DNA of 64,000 bases from Lithobates sylvaticus (taxonomy: Eukaryota > Chordata > Amphibia > Anura > Ranidae), in the NCBI GenBank assembly GCA_028564925.1, contig CM053030.1, positions 269,602,199 to 269,666,198 on the forward strand, read 5' to 3'. Below the pieces are notes generated by a model. The model was not told the DNA's origin and searched no databases. It worked only from the letters and a program-made list of their open reading frames with translations. Below are positions 1-12,779 of this stretch, piece after piece. The first letter of the stretch is position 1; every line of letters begins with the position of its first letter. Made by a program: the position numbers and the translations under genes.

Positions 1-2565
1 ATGTCAGAAAAGCCGGTGGACTAGTAATAATAGTAAGGGGAGCAAAGTATGTTGGGTGTGTGTACAAGGGAGGGGGGGTGGGACAGGGGCCCCAAAGGTG
101 ATTTAAACGGTCAGGGTGCATTGGTGATGATGTCATTTGTTAAGCCTTATTTAAGGTAGTCAACAAAGCGTGTAACATGTTTACCTTCGTGAGGTTGCAT
201 CGTGGAGAGTGGGGGGTTCCACAGCCATGGGGTCAAGTTAATTGCTACGAAGTCCAGGTAGCCCATAACTGAATATAATTCGCAATGGGTTAAGCCATTA
301 GCTTTTAGTGTGGGCCTAGTATTTTAGGAAGCCCCCTCTCTCCACCTATGCCCATCCTGTTAGTTTCGATTCAGGCGAACAATATTAGGGTGGAGTGTGT
401 CACAACAGTAGAAGAATGTGGGTTAAGTTAAGTACAATATGGTAAACAAGCAGTACAGTTCTCAAAGTTAAGGTTAAGCTCAAAAACCATTTCCTGTGGA
501 CAAAAGATAACTCCTTACGTTAACCTTGTTGTTGCCAGAGTCGCTGCTGACGGGCGTTATGCGTGACAGAGTTCACGTGGTGCGGGTGCAGGACAGTTGC
601 AGCGATCATTCTCCGGTGGTGGGTTGGGGTGGTAAGTTCATGGTACATGTCTCACCTTCTGTGATAACGCTGGGTTTCCGTGCATTATTGAGCTGTGCCT
701 GTGAGGGATAGGGGGAAGAGAGAGAAAAACAAGAAACCACAAGAGGGAGGAAAGGGGAAAAAATAAAGTGAGCCACAGTCTTTCTCTTCTTCGGATGGTG
801 TGGTGTTTGATGTTAAGAGGTGGTCATCGTGTATCCCTCTGTGTCGGGTTACTGTTGGGGTCGTCAGCATGATGCATTCCTGTTAGAAGTGGTTGTTATT
901 GTCCAGGAGTTGGCCGGAACAGACGGTGGTGGTGATGATGTTCCTTGCGCTATGAGAGTTGTCCCGTAACATATGGAGGTAGAGGTGGTGAGTAGGAGCA
1001 AGGGGTGTTGAGAAAGGAAATGTGGGTACTGTGTTATGATCCAACTCTTTTTCTCTGGATGTTTGGTGTGGAGTTGTGGTCATCTAGTGCCCTCTGGTGG
1101 TGGTTCAGGGTGAGTGTTGCTCTTCCTTAATGTCACTGCAGCCATTTCAAGTTACTAGCCTGTTGTGCTCATGTTGGGAGATGCAGTGAGGAACTTGGGA
1201 ACAAGCCATGGGAGAAGTCAAAAAGGTGAGAACACAACTGGATCAAAGGTTCAGCCATTAAGAGAGGTGTTGTAACTTTTTAAACAAGTGAATTTTGGAT
1301 TCAGGGGATACCCACAAAGCTGTGACGTGCAAGTCCACTATTTGATTCTCTGGCTTTTTGCACTTTTGGAGGAAGAGGGGGAATCATAGGTGTGCCTGCC
1401 GTTGTTTCTTCTTTGTTTCCCTTGCTGGGAGGGTGTTTGCGTGGGAGAGAACCCTGGGTTGAACTGCGGGTTGTTAATTTCAGGAGGCAGCATGAAGTCT
1501 GCATACCAGTCTGGTAGGTCGACTAATGCGATTTGGAGGTTGTCGCAGAACCTGGGAAGTTCTTCAGGGATTTTAAGCATGTGTTGTTTTCCCATGAAAG
1601 AGGCCTGCAAGGCAAAGGGGAATTTCCATCTGTAGTTGATGTTTCTCTCTTTTAGTACTGTCAGCAGAGGTTTTAAAGCTCTCCTGTTCTTCAGGGTGAT
1701 AGGGGAGAGATCCTGGAATAGTTGTATTGTGGCTTCTTGGAAAAGGATTTGATCGGTCGCCCTCGCCTTTTGTAGTACTTCTTCTTTTAGGCAGAAGTTG
1801 GGAAGGCAGCAGATGATGTCCCTGGGAGGATTATCATCAGGTGCTCTAGGCCGCAGCGCCCTGTGGGCTCTATCAAAATCAATGGGGGAATGCTCAGGCC
1901 TGTTTAACAGCTCATTAAAGATGGTGGTCAGGGCTGGTTTAATTTGGTCGGTTGGAACAGATTCAGGAATACCTCTGACTCTTACATTGTGGCGTCTTCC
2001 CCTATTATCCAAATCTTCTAAATGCCTGTTCATCTCGATTAGGTGGTGTGTGTGGGAGATAGCAACATCATCCAGTCGCAACAGGGCCCTGTCTCTCCTC
2101 TTTCCTGCTCTCTCAGTAACCGCCATTTGCTCTGAGAGCTTGAGCAGTTCCGTTTTAATGTCAGTGATTGCTGAGGCAAATGACCTCTTGATGTCTGTGG
2201 CAATGTCAGTCATACTGGCATATGTGAGGGGCCTGTCCTTGTCATTGGTATTACCTGCCACTGAGTCCTCAGAAGCCGGCAGGGACACCTCATCGTCCTC
2301 TCTGTCCTCCTCCACGTTCTGCCTGCGGGTCGGCGCCATCTTGGAAGATCTCCCACCGCTGCTGAATCGAAATTTACTCAGGTTAGTCACTGAGTTTCTC
2401 CTCTTTGGGGTCACAAACGAGCGGAGGGTGTGCCCGTGAGTCCCCCTCTTAAGCTGTGTGGACATTATTTAGCGATCGGCGGTGTCGGCGGGTCCCGGGC
2501 CTCACAGCTTCCCGGAGCTCAGCTACAGTGCGGCCGTCCACATTGCGCTCCAAGCCACGCCCCCC
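1..2565 (-). mobile_element. L1/Tx1-type LINE, 5' half, cut by window edge
   Basis: The element reads right to left. Its 5' end is placed at the G-run GGGGGCGTGGCTTGG (minus strand, ending at 2565), where GC-rich leader meets AT-rich flank. The leader is about 100 bp, followed by ORF1 (1338-2465). The remaining 1.3 kb to the left edge has no second frame and is read as the ORF1-ORF2 spacer; the better-preserved L1 at 45-54 kb also has a long spacer. ORF2 and the 3' end should lie outside the window. The outer left few hundred bases are assigned by position only and could be unrelated DNA. Confidence 0.7.
1338..2465 (-). CDS. L1 ORF1 protein (RNA-binding, coiled coil + RRM + CTD)
   Basis: This open frame of 375 codons starts with ATG just after the leader. 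ORF1 proteins of L1 elements trimerise, bind the element RNA and act as nucleic-acid chaperones in the cytoplasmic particle. The order is typical: a charged N-terminus (about residues 1-100), a heptad-rich coiled coil (about 100-155), the family linker reading DLDNRGRRHNVRVRGIPE (about 150-167), an RRM-like region with FDRAHRALRPRAP and PRDIICCL, then a C-terminal domain with LFQDLSPITLKNRR and YRWKFPF. A Ser/Lys-rich tail closes it. No stops are seen, so the copy may be fairly young. It differs clearly from the ORF1 proteins at 50.7 and 60.2 kb, so three L1 lineages are present. ORF2 is not visible. Confidence 0.88.
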   Translation of the reverse strand: MSTQLKRGTHGHTLRSFVTPKRRNSVTNLSKFRFSSGGRSSKMAPTRRQNVEEDREDDEVSLPASEDSVAGNTNDKDRPLTYASMTDIATDIKRSFASAITDIKTELLKLSEQMAVTERAGKRRDRALLRLDDVAISHTHHLIEMNRHLEDLDNRGRRHNVRVRGIPESVPTDQIKPALTTIFNELLNRPEHSPIDFDRAHRALRPRAPDDNPPRDIICCLPNFCLKEEVLQKARATDQILFQEATIQLFQDLSPITLKNRRALKPLLTVLKERNINYRWKFPFALQASFMGKQHMLKIPEELPRFCDNLQIALVDLPDWYADFMLPPEINNPQFNPGFSPTQTPSQQGKQRRNNGRHTYDSPSSSKSAKSQRIK

Positions 2566-4220
2566 ATATTATATACATCAATGTGCAATGTATACAACCT
2601 ACTACAGCAAAACTGATATTTACAAAGAAAACATGCTGCTTAAATGGATGGTAAATGACAGCCAGGTTTCCCTTCATTCATATCAAACTCTTATCTTAGA
2701 GGAAGGTCTAGCATATATGTTCATTGGGTACCTCATGCAAAAAAATAAAAAATAAATAAAAAAACAGCATGGCCCCCTTTAACATATTTCATACCAGATT
2801 ATCATCCTTGATGTGGGTCTAGTATGAATTTCAAGAGAGAATCCCCATAACATTGTTGGCCAAATACGACCACGTCCCTTCATTTACATTGCATGGTGGG
2901 GAGAGGGAGCTGTCGTTCAGTTGTTGTGAGTGGATCGTGTCAGTAGTCAGTGTGTTCACATCCCATCCATTTAGTTCACCCAGTCACTGAACTTCCCAAA
3001 CAGTCGAATTGACAGCTCAGCCATACTCTTTGCAATTCTGTCTCACAGTAGTGCGACTAATGGCAGATTTGTGACAGATTTATACATTGTATACATTGGT
3101 GTGTATTAATCTGTCGCAATTCTGACAGTTCTGACAAAAGCATATCTCCTGCAAAGTGGTGGAGATTTACAGGCAGAAAAGCTATTTGGAGAAGTTGGGA
3201 GAATAATGAACACATACCACATATCAGTTCTAATGGAATTTAAAGACAAATATTGTTGTAGCATTGTATAAAAATTGCCATAATGTGTGACATATTAAAT
3301 ACTGGTAATTTACCCCAACATTGAAGAGGTCTTTTTTACCTCTGCTTTCCTTATCACTGATAGGGCAGAATTTCTTTATTCAGTCTTTCTTTACAAATTT
3401 ATCTCAACAATACCACCATACAATAAAAGTGTTTCAAATTAGAACTACCGTTACTTAGATTTATTGCATTTGTATTACCAATGAAAATGTTGCAGGGATT
3501 TCATAAATTTGGCACAAGGCTTCCAAATACACTGCCAGAAATGTGTTGCAAGTATTTCTACCCCTAGAGACTTTGGGAAATCCTGAACCTAGAGAACTAT
3601 GGGAAACTCTCTAGGAAAAGAAGCACATAGAGAAGGAGGGAAATATTGCAGTCTGAATGTGCTGATGCAGACATCCCAAATAATTTTGTTGTGTAAGATC
3701 CATCAACCAGGAGAGATTCCAAAAAACCTTCTTGGCGGAAAGTATTATTTAAAGCATACAGTTATAATTGTTTTGGTTTCTCATGCTATGCTTGAGCAGG
3801 AACTCATATCTTACGTGATTACTTTTCAGTGCGTTATTACTTTTGAAGAGCAGGCTGGCTTGAGCCCTGCTTATTAAATTAATATAGTAGCACCTTATAA
3901 TTTTTAGGAACTAAGCAATGCAATTATATACAGCATGCAACTTGCCTGAGTTGGTTATTGAATGTCTTTGAAGAGCCAGATATTTAGAGCTCTCAGTATA
4001 GATTTTTTCTGCTTCTTTATTTTCTCGCCAGTGGATACTTACCTAGTGCTTAGATTAGGGATCTAAAGTGAGATCAGGACCAGTGGAGGTTAGGCCTCCA
4101 ACATTTACATTTATGCAGCTAGAGGTCTGGTGGCATTGATGTTGGGACTTTGTACGGAGGCACTAGTACTAAGTCAGTCAGGCTATGATACGGGATGACC
4201 AGTAGTTCTAGAAGACTGTG
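2566..4220. other. AT-rich non-coding stretch, nothing recognised
   Basis: The DNA is AT-rich with only short frames (up to about 100 codons) that lack any family signature or consistent splice context. A short A-rich run lies at about 2740-2765. I see no repeat with defined ends. Confidence 0.6.
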
Positions 4221-4382
4221 GGGGATATTTACTAAAACTGGAGCGTGTAATATCTGGTGTAGCTGTGCAGCCACTTAGCTTCTAACTTCAGCTTTTTTAA
4301 TTAAACTTCGACAATAAAACCTGGCAGTTGATTGGTTTCTATGCGTCAGGTTTTGCACCCTCCATTTTTTGTAAATCTCCCC
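4221..4382. repeat. Short fold-back MITE (GGGGATATTTACTAAAAC ends)
   Basis: This 162-bp unit starts GGGGATATTTACTAAA and ends GTAAATCTCCCC, its imperfect inverted complement, with an internal GATTGGTTTCTATG segment. The same outline is found at 19005-19412, where the unit is split by another MITE. No transposase is encoded. The superfamily is not assigned. Confidence 0.7.
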
Positions 4383-6266
4383 TTGTCTCTTTAGTATCCA
4401 TTGTCCTGAGGAATCAGCTGAACCCAGAGAAGACTCATCTATTGATGCATGCACAGGACACAACATTTGCTGGAATTGCCAGAGAGATTTGTTGATGAAG
4501 TGTACTTTCTGTAATCATAAACATACTAGGGTGTAGTGCAACATACATGTAGGATTTCTGCTCTTCTTTGATAAATTTGTATTAATCAGTTTTGTGTGTG
4601 TTTTCCCTTATCCTACTGTTTTATTTTATGCCATGGTGCAGAGGGAAGTAACCTAATATATGAGTTCCCATATGGAGAATTCTTCCACTTATAACAGGGA
4701 TCACCTTTTGAGTGGAGGCTCTGCCATTATTGCAGAAAATGCCACCTTTTCGCTTAGCAAAGGCTCAAATGTTCTAATAGCCAGCAGATTCATTGCTCTT
4801 GAGAGAAGGCTGTTTCACATAACCCTCTCCAGAATAGGGCTACATTTATTTGTAACACGTAACAATAATCTAAGCAACTAAAGAGTTTACAAAAACGGAA
4901 CTTTAGTGCAGTGAAATGGTCCATACAACACAAAGTAATATTATATGACAATGTAAACCCGTCAAAGACATTATGTAACATTCTAATATATGATTCTGTA
5001 CATCAAGTGTGTATAATCAGTAGTAAACCTCATATATTGTATATAGATTCACTGGTGTTGATTCAGATGCTTGACATTGCCGATTTTCAGCCCACACAAT
5101 CTTGAAGCTTGGCTGTTCTAGTTCCTAGCTCTGAACAGTCACTCAGTTCAATTAAAAGCATAATGGGCAAATATGATATTTCCAACACTAATTCATTGAC
5201 ATATTGTAGCTATTGGAAGTCTTAACTCTAATTTAACCTAGACTTATTTTAAAAACACACCTTACTAATTTTAGGGTTTTTAAAGTAAAGTAAACACCCT
5301 GCTTAAGAGCAGCCACCACAAGCTGTCTGCCTTTACTTTTTTATTCTAGTCAGGACAGTTTATGTGCGTTTCTCCCTGATTTTGTTTCACATTGTTATTG
5401 AAGTATGATTTTCTTTGACATGATGACAACTGCCATCCATCTGCCCAATGAGAGTGTCTTTACTTACCACTAAGGTAGTCTTGTTAGATACTGGAATAGC
5501 AGCAGACATCTTGCGGTATTAACTGCTAAGAAGCACTTTTACTTTAAAACTTTAAAATGGAACACAAGTCCCTAGACTTTAGACTAGCTAAATCTAGCCA
5601 ACAGGATCACTTCATATGCATTGCAGCAAGAAAATGCGCTAGAAAAATGAGGCGTACATTTCCCAAAAATACTAAATATGAAGGTATACCAACTTATACC
5701 CAGTTTTCATCAACATGGAACAGATAATGCTAATGAAGACTATAAGAACAGAGTAATTTTAATATGATCATGAACATGGCAGCATGCACCCTAGTACTCT
5801 GAGCACACAGCATGCACCCCATATACACTCAGCATAAGTTTCACCCACAGACATCCTCTGCCACACTTCCCTCTCCACTCCATTGTTCTTGCAGCAGTTA
5901 CAGATGAATTTCCTTCTGAGCAGTGAAATGTAGTGCATTTTAGCTACCAAACCACTGCCATTCTGCATAACTGCAGGGAAGAAAGGAATATGCCAGTAAT
6001 TTAAAGCTTAGCTCTCAGCAGATTTTAAAAGCACAAATTAACACAGCTCTGTAATCATAGTACCTAATTAAATGTATAATTTTAAACAAAGTACCTGAAT
6101 TTGACTTATATAGGTATAAGCTTCTTATAGACAAACAGATAACACCGCTCCAGGTGATAATGATATCTTCCTTAATGATCAGGTGCTGGTCCAGTCTGTG
6201 ATCTGAGCTAGTGATTCAAATTACAAAACGAATGACCTCACTTCAAAAATAAGGAAAACAGCTTTA
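4383..6266. other. Non-coding stretch, nothing recognised
   Basis: AT-rich DNA with scattered short frames and no coding, RNA-gene or repeat signature that I can support. Confidence 0.55.
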
Positions 6267-6635
6267 AGCCCCGTACACACGATCCGAAAATTGTACGGAA
6301 AATACCGCATTCGAAACGATCGTGCGATAATCGGATCGTTAGTACAGAGCTTTCGAGAGCCGATCAGGACAGTTCATCCGATATTATTCTATCGGACATG
6401 CACAGAAATTTTTTTCGTATGATGCCAGATCGTACAATTTTCGTTTAATCAGTACAGCTATCGTTCGAAAATGCAATACAAATGCATTACAACACATGAC
6501 ATCACTTCCGAATTTTTTTTCTGTCGTGCGGGAATTTTCGTGACTTTAGTAAACTCATCAGATTCAAGGTGAGATTAGCATGCAATAAAAAACGGACGAT
6601 CATTCGTCCGATAATCTCATCGTGTGTATGGGGCA
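6267..6635. mobile_element. Harbinger-like MITE (TTA target duplication)
   Basis: The unit begins AGCCCCGTACACACGATC and ends GTGTGTATGGGGCA. It has TTA directly on both sides (6264-6266 and 6636-6638), the target preference of PIF/Harbinger. The interior holds further short inverted stretches such as CGATCG and TCGTACAATTTT. No frame of meaning is present. The same terminal motif recurs at 19098, 36516 and 54020 and, in diverged form, at the ends of the gene-bearing element 28263-36060. Confidence 0.82.
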
Positions 6636-6638
6636 TTA

Positions 6639-6980
6639 GGGCTCTTTCACAGGGACGTGTCCGTGTACGGAGCCTTCTCTGAGCAGGAAGATGACAGGTC
6701 TGTCTCTGCACAGGGACGGACCTGTCAGAGCGCCGCTCTCCCCTATGGGGGATCGGATGATGACGGACCGTAGAGTCCGTCGTCACCCAATCCGATCCGC
6801 AGACGGATGGAAAAATAGGGTTTTCCTCCATCACACTTTTTCGGATCGGAGCGGGTTGGATGTCAGTGGACATGTCACCGCTGACATCCGACTCTCCATA
6901 GAGGTCTATGGAGTGTCCGTTCAGGTCCGCCTAAAAAACTGACAGGTGGAACTGAACGGACCGTCCGTGTGAAAGGGGCC
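6639..6980. mobile_element. Second TTA-flanked MITE, abutting the first
   Basis: It begins GGGCTCTTTCACAGGGACG and ends CCGTCCGTGTGAAAGGGGCC, a terminal inverted repeat with many matches. TTA at 6636-6638 serves both this unit and the one before it; the other TTA is at 6981-6983. The interior is rich in GGACGG/CCGTCC palindromes. A different MITE family with ...GTGTGAAAGGGGCC-type ends occurs at 8245-8413 and 26241-26605. Confidence 0.75.
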
Positions 6981-6983
6981 TTA

Positions 6984-8244
6984 TTGTCTAAAAAGCATCC
7001 AACATCAAAAAAAGTTACAGCAACAGCATCATCGCATGCACAGAGGGTAGCATGGTTGACGTGTTTCACAAATTTCTTCGCTTAGTCATAAGCTTCTTAT
7101 AGACTACTGAGATGTAACTAGAACTTTCAGGACCCCAGTGCAGGAAATCATAAAGGGCCTCAGGCCCCGACTGGGACCTTTCCTACTGATCCCAGGGCTC
7201 TTTACTCCCATCATGGGACACTTTATTACAGTCCTGCAGTGGGCCACCTTCGTGCCATCTTGGGGTCCCGCCGATGGTAGCGGTACAGCAGAGCCCAATC
7301 TCAAGCGCAACCCTGGTAGTTCTGCCATTGGTGTCAGTATTTTTTTAATTTATTTTTTATTTTTTTATAATTTTTATACGATTGTTAAGGAAATTTGTAA
7401 GTTATATATAATGTATATAATTACATATATAATAATATATATATATATATATAATATATAATAATGTATATAATTGTATTCTATTTTGTCTGTATTGCAC
7501 ACTGCCCTCAATGTGCACATGGCACTAATAATGTTTTCATTACATGTTTGTATTCTTTCGAGTCCTGATTATAATTAGCCTGCCTATGTAATGCCCTGTG
7601 TTACCATAAACGTACAATTGTAATATTAATGTGATACCTACGTAATCATGTGTATACAAACCTTCAATTGCATCATAAGAAAGCAGAACAGTTATTTGGA
7701 AAAATGCTGAGCGTATCTTTTGTGTCTGTTCCCTACTGCAGTAGTTATTAATTTGGAACTACTAATCAATATGAGGATAGGAGTTTTTTTTACAATTTTT
7801 TTTAGTTTATTTATTTTACATATTTTTTATGACCCCTGTTGGGGGGCTTTGGTGAAATATCAGTCTAAACAGACCCCTGATGTCTCACTTTTAAGACAGA
7901 AAAGGGTACTGTGGACAAATTCATCAGTCCCTTTCTCTGCAGCCTCAGCTGCACAGAATGAATAAACAGGAATAGCTCTGTACAGAGCTTCCTGTTCATT
8001 CATTAACTGAGGCATACTAAGGTTTACTATGGCTCAGCTATGAATTAATTAAAAAAACAAAACAAAAAAAAAACAGAGTCAGTGATCAGTACCGATTCAT
8101 TAAGACAAGGAAGGAGCTGGTAATTGACACATTTACTGACTACTTCCCCGCTCTCCATCCTGACAGATCCCCCAGAAATGGTCTACCTACTGCAATGTAG
8201 TACAAAGCACAAGAATGTGTGTGCTGTGATATAATGCACTATGG
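6984..8244. other. Non-coding stretch with AT microsatellite
   Basis: No gene is recognised. It contains the AT-rich microsatellite listed separately and an A-rich run near 8050. The part around 7850-8030 (GTCTCACTTTTAAGACAG and following) looks like a dispersed repeat, but I cannot set its ends. Confidence 0.5.
7420..7472. repeat. (AT)n-rich microsatellite
   Basis: Alternating TA/AT with interruptions, about 50 bp, inside a wider AT-rich tract beginning near 7335. Confidence 0.85.
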
Positions 8245-8413
8245 TTTGAACCAGCTGCTAGCAGGACTTTTTTTGCAGTCCTGCTAGCGCACCGCTCCAG
8301 TGTGAAAGCCCGCCGGCTTTCACACTGGAGTTAAAGGGGCAGGATTTTTTCATGCGGTGAACAGGCGATATTTTTAGCGCTGCATGAAAAACGCCCCGGT
8401 GTGAAAGGGGCCT
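8245..8413. repeat. MITE fragment with internal hairpin
   Basis: The right end reads CCGGTGTGAAAGGGGCCT, matching the complement of CCCCTTTCACACTGAGG at 26245. The centre is a hairpin, CTCCAGTGTGAAAGCC followed by GGCTTTCACACTGGAG. The left end is not clear, so this may be a truncated copy. Confidence 0.6.
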
Positions 8414-9045
8414 AACATATACATACTCTCACTGATTTTGATATTACATTTCAATGTTTACATGATCACTAGCAGGAGTATATATATTAACTAACTGCTG
8501 CATGTCCAAGTGCTATTTTTCTGATGATAAATTGCTTTATACTAATTATATTCATCGTAGACTTGTAATAAGAGAACTGATATCAGTCTGGTTAGACTTG
8601 TGTTTGCACAAAATGTTTGCCCTTTTCTGCTCTTATTCTGTAGAATGTCAAGTCAATGAATCGGAAGTGAGTTTTTTTTTTCATTCAGCCTAGCTTAGGA
8701 TAAGTTTAATGTGAAAACTGTCTGACTGCATCAGAAAAGGCACCAGAAATCTAGTTAAACAGGGTTTTAGTAAAGGAGTTTAACTATTAAAAGGCAGTTT
8801 AATAGACTGAAGGTAATAATTTTTTTAGCGCCTTCCCGAAGGAGCCGCTTGGTGAATTTGGATTTCCTGATCCCCGCCTCAACTCCAAGAATGACCTCAG
8901 CCCCTTTGACACACCTGGTTAAATAAAATTACTGCAAACACATTTAAGGACACATGTGGTAAATACTGTTATTTTGGCTGTGGATTATCACCAAAAATAG
9001 ACACACACCTGGTAGTGATAAACAAGTTGAATATATTAGCATTGT
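8414..9045. other. Non-coding stretch, nothing recognised
   Basis: Short frames only. No repeat boundary or coding signature is seen. Confidence 0.5.
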
Positions 9046-10032
9046 TTAACCGCTTGCCGACCCCCTCACGCAGATATGCAACGGCAGAATGGCACGTACA
9101 GGCAGAATCACTTACCTGTACGTTACCCTTTAAGAGGCGGCCTGCGGGCACGCACGCGGGCCCACTGCAAGCTCCATGAGTCGGGTTCCAGGTCCCGTGG
9201 ACTCGATGTCCACAGGGATACCCGCGATCGTCTCACGGAGAGGAAGAACGGGGAGATGCTAATGTAAACAAGCATCTCCCCGTTCTGCCTAGTGACAATG
9301 TCACTGATCTCTGCTCCCTGTGATCGGAAGTAGAGATCAGTGACGTGACACACGTATCCACGCCCCCCACAGTTAGAATCACTCCCCAGGACACACTTAA
9401 CCCCTACACTGCCCCCCAGTGGTTAACCCCTTCACTGCCAGTGTCATTTACATAGGAATCAGTGCATTTGTATAGCACTGATTGCTGTATAAATGACAAT
9501 GGTCCCAAAAATTTGTCAAAAATGTCCGATGTGTCCGCCATAATGTCGCAGTCACAATAAAAATCGCTGATCGCTGCCATTACTAGTAAAAAAAAATATT
9601 ATTAAAAATGCCATAAAACTATCCCCTATTTTGTAAACGCTATAACTTTTGCGGAAACCAATCAATATACGTTTATTGTGTTTTTTTTTACCAAAAATAT
9701 GTAGAAGAATACGTATCAGCCTAAACTGAGGAAAAAAAAAAAAGTTTTTTTTATATATTTTTGGGGGATATTTATTATAGCAAAATGTAAAAAATAATGC
9801 ATTTTTTTCAAAATTGTCGCTCTTTTTTTGTTTATAGCGCAAAAAATAAAAAACGCAGGGGTGATCAACTACTACCAAAAGAAAGCTCTATTTTTGGGAA
9901 AAAAAGTACTTAAATTTTGTCTGGGAGCCACGTCGTACGACCGCGCATTGTCAGTTAAAGCGACGCAGTGCCAAATCGCAAAAAGTGCTCTGGTCTTTGG
10001 CCAGCAAAATGGTTCTGGGCTTAAGTGGTTAA
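9046..10032. mobile_element. TTAA-flanked non-autonomous element, about 1 kb
   Basis: TTAA lies at both ends (9046-9049, 10029-10032), followed by CCGCTTGCCGACC on the left and the complement CCACTTAAGCCC on the right. TTAA targets are used by piggyBac and Kolobok superfamilies; no transposase is present to decide between them. The first 80 bp, including CAGAATGGCACGTACAGGC, match the start of the long element at 38083, so both are one family. Inverse-orientation relatives lie at 14431-15376 and 25173-25510. Confidence 0.75.
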
Positions 10033-11479
10033 AGCATATGGAAACTGACAACACTGTTAAACCTTGCTACAAATAACTAATGCATTAGAAAAGACAATAT
10101 TTAGAAACTGCAGGTATAGAAAGGGCAGTGATCTATATGCCCTTAACACAGGCGCTGAGAGGGAGGAGGGAAGACTTGTCAACTTCTCAGCTCCTTCTGG
10201 GCCGCAAACACCTTTGAGTGGCAAACACACAATGAAAAGAAAAGGGTTACACAAGTACAGTAAGCACAGTTATGTAATGTTGCAGGTCCTGAGGTGAAGA
10301 ATACTAGTGTCTTCTGCTAGCAAACGGTGGGGCCCTTGTTTTAAGAGTAGGTTTAAACAAGCTTGCATGGAGCAGTTATACTCTAGAATGTTCCGTTAGG
10401 TAGAGATTTAAAAGGGGAAACTACGACAGATGGCAGCTCCAAACAAGCATCCCGTGACACTAAAAAGGGAAATTGGTGTCTGCATGCAGTGTCAGTATGG
10501 TGTCAAGAAGAATGTTGGGTTTACACCCGTTCACCAGTCCTCTGTGCAATGACAAAACAATAGTCCCAGGTGCTGGTTCAGGCTCCTGATGCTCCTAGCG
10601 ATGTTGTATGGCACTGGATCTCTTGCTGATGGCCGATTGAGATGACTGGTAGCGAAACTCACAAGGTGAACAGGCAGCGGCCGACCTGATACCTGGATGG
10701 GTATCCCGATCCCTGAAAAGCGTGAGTCATCTCTGCTGAGCTGAGTGGTGCTGGGCTGCTGAGTAGGGTCCCTGGACTAAATAGTAGTGGACCACGTAGC
10801 TGTCTCTGCTCCTGGCTCCCTTCAGGCGTCCTCACTCCTCAGTCTCCAGGCAACACTCTCCTGGCAGTCTCTGGAAAAGCTTGGCTTTCTCCCCCTCTGA
10901 TGCTGCCAGAGTCTCTCTCTCTCAGTCTCCTGAGTCTCAACGGTTTTCCTCATACCTGTCACTTCACCACACTCTCTCTCTCTCCTTAGACCGTTCTCCT
11001 TATTCTCCTCACAGACTCTTTTTCCCGGGCTTCAGGATATCCCTCCTCCTCTGTTGGGGCATACAGTCCCTGGAGTCAGCGTGTGTCTCGCTCCTCACTC
11101 TGGCACCTCAGTTCCTTCCCCTCACACACTCCTCCTCTACTCACTGTTAGGTGTCACTGTGACCCAGCAAAGTACTTTTTGAGCCTTGGTATCTCCCTCT
11201 CTTTTAAGCAATCTTCTCTCCTCTGTCTCCTGTCAGCACTCTTTTACCTCAGTACTTCCCTCTCTTCTGTCCCCTCAGCACTTCCTGAAACTCCCCTTTT
11301 CCCCAGTGTTCTCTCTCTCTCTCTCTCTCTCAGTTTTCTGGAAGGACCAGTCAGCATCTCTTGTGGCCAAAAAGAGAAATTGCATTACAGCATGCCTGCT
11401 ACATTTCATTATTATTATGCCCCCAAAAAAGTATGTGTATATGGAAAAAAACATTATGTCGACTCTCTCGGGCTATGCA
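10033..11479. other. Unassigned; C/T-rich right half
   Basis: No gene is recognised. From about 10850 to 11345 the plus strand is strongly C/T-rich, which creates long but meaningless frames (for example 10881-11150 and 11083-11580). A GTGTCACTGTGACCC stretch at about 11150 could be part of an LTR-like repeat, but I cannot find paired ends. Confidence 0.5.
11310..11331. repeat. (CT)n microsatellite
   Basis: About eleven CT units within the wider pyrimidine-rich tract. Confidence 0.9.
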
Positions 11480-12779
11480 AAATGTGGTCTCTCTGGCCCC
11501 TTTTGCCATTTTATTCACAGTTTATACTCTGCACCTACAGCCAGTGTAGTAGCAGCAGGACACCTATCAGACCCAATTAATCTCCACAAAGGCATAAGAC
11601 AGGGATGCCCCATTTCCCCACTTCTATTCAACTTAGCAATAAAACCCCTCTCCCAATACCTTATTGATACGACCCCACTATATGGAATCCCTATAGGTCA
11701 TGAAGAGCGGCGAGTGGCCCTTTTGGCAGATGAAATTTCAATTTTTTCATCGGCACCATCTAAGGATATTTATATATGTGGATACAGCTGCGCTTCCCCT
11801 GTGATGAAGCTGCCGACACAACAATATGACAAAATTGTGTAGTGGATAGAATTCAATTGCAGAACCATATATCAAATAGTGTTGCTTATAGGTGTAAATC
11901 CATAGAATTATGACCCAGAAAAAATAAAGTTTAAATATTATGAAATAATATAAACATGTGTGAACACACTTGGTGATGCGGTATTCTGGTGGTAAATACC
12001 CCACACTATGCTATGATTGGTAAATAAAATACACAACAATCAAAGCCACAATAGCAATAATCAATCTGTGGTCATAACCAAAATGCACTTATATGTGTGG
12101 AGGGAATGACTCCCGGAGCGGTGATACAACGTGATAACGTGTATAAAGTATCAAATAATCAAATAATCAAATTGTGATAAAGAAAGATATTAATAAACCA
12201 TCCTAAATTAACCCAATGGCTATATTCATAAGATAGTCCAAGGTGGTAAAGTTCATATATAACGCTGTAACGATATTCATATGACACTTCGTAATGTTCA
12301 TCGACAGGACATCCTCAAATAATTTGGACGGCGTCTAGAACTGTGTGGTACAGAGGTAAGATTTGGTACGCTTACCGTTATGGATGGACCCACTGACCTT
12401 TGGTGAGGGGTCAAACGAGCTTGAGTGTGCCGGCAGGTGATGTTTGTAGAATAGTGAGCGAGGAACCAGGATCAGAAGACTGGACCAAGACTGAGCCGGC
12501 GCAACAGTCTATACTCACCAGATCACGAATGTAGATGCAGCGAACACACTCGGAGGAGCTGTAAAGTCGCTCGATTGCCTTTACCCCAGAAAAAGGGCTC
12601 AATGGGTCAGGACCATGCAAAATAAAAGAGATATAGAGGGCCTCCCCATAGTGTAAAACAATCCGATCACGGATTACTTTTTATTTAAAATTCTTGTTTG
12701 TCAAGTAAAAAACGACAAAAGTAAAAACAAAGACAAACCAAGAAGCAAAATAAACGCAGTGGTAGTGTGTAGCGTAGCC

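Noticed and set aside
1798-2439. 213-codon plus-strand frame
   Set aside because: Antisense shadow of the L1 ORF1 at 1338-2465.
3599-3877. Possible host exon (92 codons)
   Set aside because: No convincing splice sites, no recognisable motif and amino-acid use typical of chance frames.
9552-9878. 108-codon frame, with a similar one at 14579-14905
   Set aside because: Similar because both lie in copies of the TTAA non-autonomous family; Phe/Lys-rich from AT-rich DNA and no known domain.
10881-11580. Ser/Leu-rich frames of 89-218 codons
   Set aside because: Arise from a C/T-rich tract and microsatellite; only the part after about 11540 is LINE RT.
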